From contig DASUFL010000053.1 of assembly GCA_036274595.1 (NCBI GenBank), positions 12,538 through 76,537 on the forward strand: a DNA stretch of 64,000 nt. Direction: 5' to 3'. The notes under the pieces were generated by a model. The model saw nothing but the letters and a program-made list of their open reading frames with translations, was not told the DNA's origin and searched no databases. Source of the DNA: WS-9 sp036274595 (lineage in GTDB: Bacteria > Eisenbacteria > RBG-16-71-46 > SZUA-252). Each line of letters opens with the position of its first letter. The stretch's first letter is position 1. The translations under genes were made by a program, and so were the position numbers. This document shows, piece after piece, positions 7,640 to 14,611 of this stretch.

Positions 7640-8844
7640 ACCCGAGCCAGGCCGGGACGCGCGAGCGGGTGAGCGCGCGCGTCCGCGCGCTCAAGCCGTC
7701 GGAGACCATGGCCCTGAGCGCTCGGGCGAGGGAGCTGCGCGCGCGCGGCGAGAAGGTCGTCTCCTTCGCCGCCGGCGAGCCCGACTTCGACACGCCGGAG
7801 CACATCCGCCTCGCGGCTGTCGAAGCGGTCCACGGCGGGCACACGCGCTACACCGAGGTCGCCGGCGTCGCCGCGCTCCGCGAAGCGATCGCGGCGAAGC
7901 TCGCGCGCGAGAACGGCGTGCGCTACGAGCCGAAGGAGATCGTGGTCTCGAACGGGGCCAAGCACGCGATCTGGAACGCGCTCTTCACCCTGCTCGAGCC
8001 GGGGGACGAGGTGCTCTGCCCGGTCCCCTACTGGGTCACGTTTCCGGAGATCGTCCGGCTGATCGGCGCGACGCCGGTGCCCGTCCCGCCCGGGTCGGGG
8101 CGGTACAAGGTCACCCCGGCCGACCTCGAGCGCGCGCTCACGCCCCGGACCCGGCTCCTCGTCCTCAACAGTCCCAACAATCCCAGCGGAGCGGTCTATA
8201 CGCGCCGCGAGATCGAATCGATCGCCGACTTCGTGGCGCGGCACGACCTCCACGTTCTCTCCGACGAGATCTACGAGACCCTGGTGTATGGGGACGCGGA
8301 GCACGTCTCCATCGCGTCCCTGAGCCCCGAGCTTAGGGAGCGAACCGTCCTGGTGAACGGCGTATCCAAAACATGGGCGATGACCGGATGGCGCCTCGGC
8401 TACGCGGCGGCTCCGCGGGACATCGCCGACGGGATGGACCGGCTGCAGGGGCAGATGACGTCCAACCCGTCGAGCGTGTCGCAGCAGGCGGCGCTCAAGG
8501 CTCTGACCGGCGACCGCGGACCGGCCCTTTCGATGCGCGACCGCTTCGCGGCCCGGCGGGATCTCATGGTGGCGCGGCTTCGCGCCCTCGAGGGCGTGCG
8601 CCTCGTGGAGCCCGAGGGAGCGTTCTACGCGTTCCCGGACGTGAGCGAGCGGATTGGCGCGGCGCGGAACGGCGTCACCGACTCCGCGAGCCTTTGCGAC
8701 TACCTGATCGACGAGGCGAAGATCGTCTGCGTGCCCGGGTCCGCGTTCGGGATGGAAGGGCACCTGAGGCTCAGCTATGCGGTCTCCGAGCGCGATATCG
8801 AGGACGGACTGGATCGGCTCCTCGCCGCGTTCCAGGGGCTCTGA
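7636..8844 (+). CDS. Pyridoxal-phosphate aspartate aminotransferase (class I, I-gamma type)
   Basis: 402 residues. FAAGEPDFDTPEHI near residue 46 binds the substrate carboxylate. NSPNNPSGAVY and SDEIYE bind PLP. The Schiff-base lysine is K245 in SKTWAMTGWRLG. It resembles the Thermus/Bacillus-type aspartate (and often prephenate) aminotransferase; exact substrate preference cannot be read from sequence. It starts on ATGA overlapping coaD, so it is probably translationally coupled. Confidence 0.88.
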   Translation: MNPSQAGTRERVSARVRALKPSETMALSARARELRARGEKVVSFAAGEPDFDTPEHIRLAAVEAVHGGHTRYTEVAGVAALREAIAAKLARENGVRYEPKEIVVSNGAKHAIWNALFTLLEPGDEVLCPVPYWVTFPEIVRLIGATPVPVPPGSGRYKVTPADLERALTPRTRLLVLNSPNNPSGAVYTRREIESIADFVARHDLHVLSDEIYETLVYGDAEHVSIASLSPELRERTVLVNGVSKTWAMTGWRLGYAAAPRDIADGMDRLQGQMTSNPSSVSQQAALKALTGDRGPALSMRDRFAARRDLMVARLRALEGVRLVEPEGAFYAFPDVSERIGAARNGVTDSASLCDYLIDEAKIVCVPGSAFGMEGHLRLSYAVSERDIEDGLDRLLAAFQGL

Positions 8845-8856
8845 ACCGGAGGATCG

Positions 8857-9144
8857 ATGCCGACGTACGAATACGAATGTCTGAAGTGCGGGAAGCGGTT
8901 CGAGGTATTCCAGAAGATGACGGACGAGCCGAAGAAGCGCTGCCCGACCTGTCGCGGCAAGGTGCGCCGCCTCATCGGCGCCGGCGCCGGGATGATCTTC
9001 AAGGGGAGCGGCTTCTACATCACCGACTACCGCTCGAAATCCTATAAGGAGCAGCAAAAGAAGGAGTCGGGCGCTCCGGCTCCCGCGAAGGATGAACCCA
9101 AGTCCAAGCCGAAGCCCAAGGAGGGCGCTCCCAAGACGCAGTAA
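8857..9144 (+). CDS. FmdB-family zinc ribbon regulatory protein
   Basis: 95 residues. The N-terminal zinc ribbon has Cys 8, 11, 29 and 32 in the FmdB pattern MPTYEYECLKCGKRFE...CPTC. The C-terminal tail is Lys/Pro-rich and probably disordered (PKSKPKPKEG). The family is linked to regulation or nucleic-acid binding but has no settled function. A GGAGG site precedes the ATG, 12 nt after the aminotransferase gene. Confidence 0.85.
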   Translation: MPTYEYECLKCGKRFEVFQKMTDEPKKRCPTCRGKVRRLIGAGAGMIFKGSGFYITDYRSKSYKEQQKKESGAPAPAKDEPKSKPKPKEGAPKTQ

Positions 9145-9157
9145 CTGGCGAAAGCTT

Positions 9158-9187
9158 TTGACTCTCCGCGTTTTCCTCTGCTACGTT
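9158..9187 (+). promoter_or_regulatory. sigma-70 type promoter before icd
   Basis: TTGACT at 9158-9163, 18-nt spacer, TACGTT at 9182-9187, in the 158-nt gap after the FmdB gene. This leaves a leader of about 110 nt before the ATG at 9303, in which no recognisable riboswitch was seen. Confidence 0.5.
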
Positions 9188-9302
9188 GCCGGCAGATCGA
9201 GCCGCCGCCCGTGAGCCCGCCTCGGTGTACGAACGGCAGTTCTAACTCACAAATTTTATTCCGATTACGGATGCAGCCTCACCTACGTTGGGAAAGGAAT
9301 CC

Positions 9303-10382
9303 ATGGCGTATCGCGTGACGTTGATCCCGGGCGACGGCACCGGCCCGGAGCTCGCGCAAGCGACCCGCCGTGTCCTCGAGGCCACCGGCATCCAGTTCGA
9401 CTGGGACGTGCAGGACGCGGGCGTGGACGTCTACGAGAAGGAAGGGACCCCGCTCCCGGAACGCGTCCTCGAGTCGCTCCGCAAGAACAAGGTCGGCCTG
9501 AAGGGCCCGATCACGACCCCCGTCGGCTCCGGTTTCCGGAGCGTGAACGTCGCCCTCCGCAAAGAGCTCGATCTCTACGCCTGCGAGCGCCCCTGCAAGT
9601 CCTATCCGGGCGTCCGCTCCCGGTACGAAGCGATCGACCTCGTCATCATCCGCGAGAACACCGAGGACCTCTATGCCGGGATCGAATTCCCGGTCGGCTC
9701 GCACGGGGCCGAGGCGCTGCGCGAGCTCGTCCGGCGCGAAGCCAATCGTGAGATCCGCGAGGACTCCGGCATCTCGATCAAGCCGATCAGCGTCTCCGGC
9801 ACCGAGCGCATCGTGCGCCATGCGTTCCACTACGCGCGCGCGAACGGGCGCCACTCGGTGACCGCGGTGCACAAGGCGAACATCATGAAGAACACCGACG
9901 GCCTCTTCCTCGAGACCGCGCGCAGGGTATCGCAGGAATTCCCCGGCATCGAATTCCAGGACCGCATCGTCGACAACATGTGCATGCAGCTGGTCCAGAC
10001 CCCCGAGAACTACGACGTGCTCGTGCTCCCGAATCTCTATGGCGACATCATCTCGGATCTCGCCGCGGGTCTCGTGGGCGGTCTCGGCATGGCGCCCGGC
10101 GCGAACATCGGCCAGGACGCGGCGCTCTTCGAGCCGACGCACGGGAGCGCGCCCAAGTACGCGGGGCAGGACAAGGTGAATCCATTCGCGATGATCCTGA
10201 GCGGCATGCTGATGCTCCGGCACCTGGGCGAGAAGGACGCCGCCGATCGCCTCGAGCGCGCGGTGGCCGGCGTGGTGAAGCAGGGGAAGCGGGTCACGTA
10301 CGACATGAAGGCGCGCCGCGACGATCCGACCGCCGTGGGCACGCGGGCCGCGGCGGACGCCGTCATCGAAGCGCTCGACTAG
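9303..10382 (+). CDS. icd: NAD-type isocitrate dehydrogenase (isocitrate/isopropylmalate dehydrogenase family)
   Basis: 359 residues. Begins MAYRVTLIPGDGTGPEL; substrate-binding arginines lie in SVNVALRKELDLYACERP. RENTEDLYAGIE near residue 120 favours isocitrate over 3-isopropylmalate, and DLAAGLVGGLGMAPGANIG with THGSAPKYAGQ forms the cofactor site. The short NAD-linked form is likely; homoisocitrate or tartrate use cannot be excluded. The ATG at 9303 follows GGAAAGGA. The gene is 12 nt before obgE. Confidence 0.87.
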   Translation: MAYRVTLIPGDGTGPELAQATRRVLEATGIQFDWDVQDAGVDVYEKEGTPLPERVLESLRKNKVGLKGPITTPVGSGFRSVNVALRKELDLYACERPCKSYPGVRSRYEAIDLVIIRENTEDLYAGIEFPVGSHGAEALRELVRREANREIREDSGISIKPISVSGTERIVRHAFHYARANGRHSVTAVHKANIMKNTDGLFLETARRVSQEFPGIEFQDRIVDNMCMQLVQTPENYDVLVLPNLYGDIISDLAAGLVGGLGMAPGANIGQDAALFEPTHGSAPKYAGQDKVNPFAMILSGMLMLRHLGEKDAADRLERAVAGVVKQGKRVTYDMKARRDDPTAVGTRAAADAVIEALD

Positions 10383-10394
10383 CGGAGCGCCTGG

Positions 10395-11429
10395 GTGCTC
10401 GCGGACCGCGCGTCCATCCACGTGGTGGCCGGACGCGGGGGGAACGGCTGCGTGAGCTTTCGGCGCGAGAAGTACGTCCCCAAGGGGGGACCGGACGGCG
10501 GCGATGGAGGAGACGGGGGAAGCGTCATCCTGGTCGTGAATCCGCACATGCGCACGCTGCTCGACTTTCAATCACGGACGCTCTTCCGCGCCCAGGCGGG
10601 AGCGCACGGCTCCGGCAACCAGAAGTTCGGCCGGGGCGGCGAGGACCTCCGCGTGCCGGTTCCTCTGGGCACGCTCGTCATCGATGACGAGACCGGAGAG
10701 ACCCTCGCGGATCTGGTCGAGCCCGGGATGGAATTCCCGGCCGCGCGCGGCGGCCGCGGAGGCCGAGGCAACGCGCGCTTCGCGAGGCCCACCCACCAGG
10801 CGCCGCGCACCGCGGAGCCGGGCACCCCGGGCGAGGACCGGCGGCTCCGCCTCGAGCTCCGCCTCATCGCCGACGTCGGACTCGTCGGCTTCCCGAACGT
10901 CGGCAAGTCGACGCTCCTCTCGAGCCTCAGCGCCGCCCGTCCCAAGATCGCCGACTACGCCTTCACCACCCTCGAGCCTCACCTGGGCCTCGTGCGCGTC
11001 CACGACGAGGACAGCTTCGTCATGGCGGATCTCCCCGGATTGATCGAGGGAGCCCACCAGGGGAAGGGGCTCGGCCACGAATTCCTGCGCCACATCTGGA
11101 GGACTCGCGTCCTCGTCGTCCTGATCGATTCCCTGTCCGAGGATCCCGCGAGGGATCTCGGCGTGCTCCGAAACGAGCTCTGCTCATACCATCCGGAGTT
11201 CGCGCACAAGCCCATGATCGTCGCCCTCAGCCGGAGCGACCTCCTGGGGGGCGCGACGCCGGGAACGCCCCCGCTCCCACTCGACGGCGCGACGTGGGGA
11301 GGGGCCATCTCGGGGGTCACAGGGGAGGGCACCCAGGCGCTCAAAGAACGAATCTGGTCCGTGCTCGCGCGGGAGGGCCCAGCCAGCCCCGACGCAGACG
11401 CAACAAACGCTGCCGGCACCCAGGAGTGA
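10395..11429 (+). CDS. obgE: GTPase Obg (CgtA) with altered G4 motif
   Basis: 344 residues from GTG: the glycine-rich Obg domain (1-158; GGPDGGDGGDGGSV) and a G domain with G1 GFPNVGKST (165-173), G2 DYAFTT and G3 DLPG (212-215). The usual guanine-specificity motif NKxD reads SRSD at 279-282, losing both Asn and Lys. There is no C-terminal OCT/TGS extension. Obg proteins act in 50S subunit maturation and stress signalling. It is followed 4 nt later by the HEAT-repeat gene. Confidence 0.92.
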   Translation: MLADRASIHVVAGRGGNGCVSFRREKYVPKGGPDGGDGGDGGSVILVVNPHMRTLLDFQSRTLFRAQAGAHGSGNQKFGRGGEDLRVPVPLGTLVIDDETGETLADLVEPGMEFPAARGGRGGRGNARFARPTHQAPRTAEPGTPGEDRRLRLELRLIADVGLVGFPNVGKSTLLSSLSAARPKIADYAFTTLEPHLGLVRVHDEDSFVMADLPGLIEGAHQGKGLGHEFLRHIWRTRVLVVLIDSLSEDPARDLGVLRNELCSYHPEFAHKPMIVALSRSDLLGGATPGTPPLPLDGATWGGAISGVTGEGTQALKERIWSVLAREGPASPDADATNAAGTQE

Positions 11430-11433
11430 GGAC

Positions 11434-12054
11434 ATGAACCCGAAGGACACGACGCGGCTCTGGGAAGAGCTGCGTCACAGAGATCCGGACGAGAAGTCCG
11501 AGTGGATTCGACAGCTTGCCGAACAGCCTTCCCCCGGCTCGGTGGACGTGCTGCTCGACGTGCTGAAGCAGGAGAGCTGGTATCTGCGCGACCAGGCGGC
11601 GCGCGCGCTCGCGACGATGGGGGAGCCGGTGGTGGACCGCCTGATCGACATGCTCGAGGTCGGCCTCTGGTACACGCGGAGCGCGGCGGCATCCGCACTC
11701 GGTCGGATGGGGCTTCCCGTCGCGGCGCCGCCGCTCGTTGCGCTCTTGCGCGATCCCAATCGCACGGTGCGCGACGCGGCGCGCGACGCGCTCGTGCAGA
11801 TCTGCGGGAACGAAGTGGGAGCGTTCGCCGTGGCGTCCGCGGTGCACGAGCTGGCGGAGCGCGCACAGCGCTTTGCGATCGACGGGCTCGCCTCGCGGGA
11901 CCCCGCGGCCGCGGAACGGATCCTCGCGATCCTCGCGGATCCGGGAGCCAGGGCCGCCGCCGAACGGCGCCCCGCGGCCCGCGCGGTGAACGAGGACGGC
12001 GTCCATTGGGGCGACGTCGTCGGTGAAGAGGAACCGAATCAGGGTACCGCCTGA
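11434..12054 (+). CDS. HEAT-repeat protein
   Basis: 206 residues made of tandem helical repeats of about 31-33 residues, each with the pattern VD.LLD.L......RDQAARALA.MG (residues about 30-150). The family (PBS-lyase/HEAT) generally builds protein-binding solenoids; the partner is unknown. Starts ATG 4 nt after obgE with GAGGAC upstream, in the obgE-dprA operon. Confidence 0.75.
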   Translation: MNPKDTTRLWEELRHRDPDEKSEWIRQLAEQPSPGSVDVLLDVLKQESWYLRDQAARALATMGEPVVDRLIDMLEVGLWYTRSAAASALGRMGLPVAAPPLVALLRDPNRTVRDAARDALVQICGNEVGAFAVASAVHELAERAQRFAIDGLASRDPAAAERILAILADPGARAAAERRPAARAVNEDGVHWGDVVGEEEPNQGTA

Positions 12055-12055
12055 G

Positions 12056-13177
12056 ATGGGATGCGCCGGGCCCCGCGCGGCCCGGCGTCGAGACGTGGGG
12101 GACGGGGTGGCGGTGGAAGTCATGGAGATGCTCCGGCGGGCTCTACCTCAGGGACAGTGGCCCAGGAGGGGACGTGCGCCCGACGACATCCTCCTCGATC
12201 GTGGGGCCGCGATCCTCGACGCCTGCGGCGCTCGCGCGGTTCCGCCCGAAGACCCGTCCTATCCGCGAGGTCTCCGCGATCTCGACAAGCTCGAGCGCGA
12301 CGACTCGCTCCGACCTGATCCGCGCGTCCGCCGCTCCAAGAATGCGCTCCGTCCGACCCTCTTCCTTCGTGGATCCTGGAGCTTCGGGCGCGCCGTCGCC
12401 ATCGTGGGCTCGCGGCGCGCGACCCTCGACGGCGTCCGCGCCGCCCGGGAGCTGGCCGCGGCTCTCGCCTCGAGCGGCATCGCCGTCGTGAGCGGGCTCG
12501 CGCAGGGAATCGACGCCGCCGCGCACGAGGGAGCCCTCGACGCCGGGGGGCGAAGCGGCGCCGTTCTGGGCACGTCGATCGAGGTTTCCTTTCCCGCCGC
12601 GCACGCCGGTCTCCAGGAACGACTCGCCGACTCGCTTGGCGTCATGACGGAGGTCTTCCCGGGATCGCCTTCGAGTTCCCGCTCGTTCTCCGAGCGAAAC
12701 CATCTCCTCGCCGCGATCTCGGATCTGACCGTCATCATTCAGGGCGACGGCAGGAGCGGCGCGCTCATCACGACCGGCGCGGCCCGCGCCATGGAGCGCC
12801 CGGTCGGGGCCGTGCCGTGGGACATCTACGAGGCGCTGGGCGCCGCGAGCCACCGTCTCCTTCATGACGGCCACGCCGTCCTGATTCGCGGTCCCGAGGA
12901 CGCGCTCGCGCTCCTCGGACTCGACGCCGCGCTCGAAGTCGCGCCTCCGGCCGCGCGACGGTCGCTCCCGCGCCTCGATGGAGCGGAATCGCTCGCGCTG
13001 GCCGCGATCGGCCGCGTCCCTCGCCCGTTCGACGAGATCGCCGCCGCGTCGGGACTCACCGCTCCCGAGCTGGGCGCCGCGCTCCTCAAGCTCGAGATTC
13101 TCGGACTCGCGCGACGCGAAGCGGGAGGACTCGTGCGCCGCGTCCCATCGCCGCGTCGTCCCGCCGGCGTGGCCTGA
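12056..13177 (+). CDS. dprA: DNA-processing protein DprA
   Basis: About 373 residues. The Rossmann-like core shows VAIVGSRRAT, the DprA signature VVSGLAQGIDAAAHEGAL, and SERNHLLAAISDLTVIIQ followed by SGALITT. A C-terminal winged-helix-like segment lies near residues 300-365. The N-terminal SAM domain looks reduced. DprA loads RecA on incoming single-stranded DNA during transformation, so it fits with the type IV pilus genes of this window. ATG 12122 is an alternative start. It overlaps nothing downstream; the acyltransferase GTG starts 1 nt later. Confidence 0.87.
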   Translation: MGCAGPRAARRRDVGDGVAVEVMEMLRRALPQGQWPRRGRAPDDILLDRGAAILDACGARAVPPEDPSYPRGLRDLDKLERDDSLRPDPRVRRSKNALRPTLFLRGSWSFGRAVAIVGSRRATLDGVRAARELAAALASSGIAVVSGLAQGIDAAAHEGALDAGGRSGAVLGTSIEVSFPAAHAGLQERLADSLGVMTEVFPGSPSSSRSFSERNHLLAAISDLTVIIQGDGRSGALITTGAARAMERPVGAVPWDIYEALGAASHRLLHDGHAVLIRGPEDALALLGLDAALEVAPPAARRSLPRLDGAESLALAAIGRVPRPFDEIAAASGLTAPELGAALLKLEILGLARREAGGLVRRVPSPRRPAGVA

Positions 13178-13178
13178 C

Positions 13179-14141
13179 GTGGGGCGAAAGCGGCCGTTCC
13201 GTCCTCTGCGGCAGGCGATCGAGGCGGGCGCGCTCCGCACGCTCGGGTGGATCGCGCGGTCCCTCTCCTTCGAGCGCGCGAGCGATCTGGGCGCCTTCGT
13301 GGGACGCCTGGCGTGGCGTCTCCTCGGCCGCCGCCGCCACATCGCGATCGACAATGTCACGCGCGCGCTCGGCCCGGAGCCAGGGGGCGAGCCTGCCGAG
13401 GCGATCGCGCGCCGCGCGGTGGAGCAGCTCGGCCGGACCTTCGTCGAGTTCCTGGCCCTTCCCGCGCACTCGCGGGAGTCGCTCCTCGCCCGGATCGAGC
13501 TCACGGGCTTCGACCCCGCGCGGCCGTGGGTCGAGAAAGGGAAGGGCGCCGTCTTCGTCACCGGACATTTCGGAAACTGGGAGCTCTTGGGGGCCGCGGT
13601 CGGCTGGACGTACGGGCCGGTTCACTACGTGCTGCCGCGGCAGACCAATGCGGCGAGCGACGCGTACCTGAACGGGATCCGGCGCGATCTCGGGATCACC
13701 TGCCACGCCATCGAGGACGGGATGCTCGCGCCGATGCGCGCGCTCAAGCGCGGCGGGCTCCTCGGCATGCTGGGCGATCAGGACGCGCGGAAGATCGGGA
13801 TCCACGTCCCGTTCTTCGGTCGTCCCGCGTCGACGCTCACGGGACCGGCGCGCCTCGCGATCGCGGCGAACGTTCCGATCGTGATCGGAATGATGGAGCG
13901 GGCAGGACGGGGCCGGTTCCGCGCTTGGGTGGCGCGCATCCTCGAGCCGTCCCCCGGCGCCGACGAGCACGCCGAGGTCGAGCGCTTGACGCGCGATGTC
14001 AACGAGACGCTCGAAGACGTGATCCGCGCGCGTCCGGATCACTGGTACTGGATTCACCGGCGGTGGAAGACGCCGCCGCCCGCGCCGCCGCCGCCCGCGC
14101 CGCCGCCCGCCGCCGCGGACGCGGCGCTCAGGAGGTCGTGA
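13179..14141 (+). CDS. Lipid A biosynthesis acyltransferase (LpxL/HtrB family)
   Basis: 320 residues from GTG. The catalytic HX4E-type motif is in TGHFGNWELLG (near residue 126), with the downstream LGDQDARKIGIHVPFFGRP and LTGPARLA blocks, and the C-terminal HWYWIHRRWKTPP typical of the family. It ends in a Pro/Ala-rich tail that includes PPAPPPPAPPPAAADAA. The enzyme transfers acyl groups to lipid A precursors at the inner membrane, or makes other acylated lipids in some lineages. Its 3' end overlaps the converging DUF3467 gene by 14 nt. Confidence 0.85.
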   Translation: MGRKRPFRPLRQAIEAGALRTLGWIARSLSFERASDLGAFVGRLAWRLLGRRRHIAIDNVTRALGPEPGGEPAEAIARRAVEQLGRTFVEFLALPAHSRESLLARIELTGFDPARPWVEKGKGAVFVTGHFGNWELLGAAVGWTYGPVHYVLPRQTNAASDAYLNGIRRDLGITCHAIEDGMLAPMRALKRGGLLGMLGDQDARKIGIHVPFFGRPASTLTGPARLAIAANVPIVIGMMERAGRGRFRAWVARILEPSPGADEHAEVERLTRDVNETLEDVIRARPDHWYWIHRRWKTPPPAPPPPAPPPAAADAALRRS

Positions 14142-14442
14142 AGCCGATCCCCTTCGACTGGTTCTCGTCGAGCGTGTGGATCTTGCCGTACGACTCCTCG
14201 TACTTCTTCACGTTCGTCTCGAGCGCGTTCAGGAGCGCGCGCACGTTGGGCGGCGTCATCACCACCCGCGCGAAGACCTTGCTCTTCGGCGTTCCGGGCA
14301 GCACCCGCGCGAAGTCGAGAACGAACTCCGACAGGGAGTGGCTGATCACGACGAAGTTCGAATAGATCCCCTCCGCCTCCCGTTCGCCGATCTCCATGTT
14401 GAGCTGGGGCGGCCCTCCAGGGCCGGGGCGCTTGCCTTCCAT
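14128..14442 (-). CDS. DUF3467 protein
   Basis: 104 residues. The core reads YSNFVVISHSLSEFVLDFA, PKSKVFARVVMTPPNVRAL and LLNALETNVKKYEESYG, matching the small DUF3467 family whose function is unknown. The ATG at 14442 is chosen because AGAGGAGG lies 8 nt upstream on the minus strand. A good promoter (14489-14518) lies just before it. Monocistronic and convergent to the acyltransferase gene. Confidence 0.85.
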   Translation of the reverse strand: MEGKRPGPGGPPQLNMEIGEREAEGIYSNFVVISHSLSEFVLDFARVLPGTPKSKVFARVVMTPPNVRALLNALETNVKKYEESYGKIHTLDENQSKGIGFTTS

Positions 14443-14488
14443 TGATAATCCTCCTCTTTCCAACGAGTTACATCTGGACGCTCACCTC

Positions 14489-14518
14489 AAGATAAGGCCC
14501 CATCCTGCCGTAAATCAA
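14489..14518 (-). promoter_or_regulatory. sigma-70 type promoter of the DUF3467 gene
   Basis: On the minus strand: TTGATT (14518-14513), 18-nt spacer, TATCTT (14494-14489). The start codon is about 45 nt further on. Confidence 0.6.
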
Positions 14519-14611
14519 TTCGTATCAAGGGCGGGAGCCTCCGTGGCTCCGTCGGGCCACCGGCCCACCAGCCCCGAGCGCTGCCCACGACTTGGAACCG
14601 GAGGGGAATGG

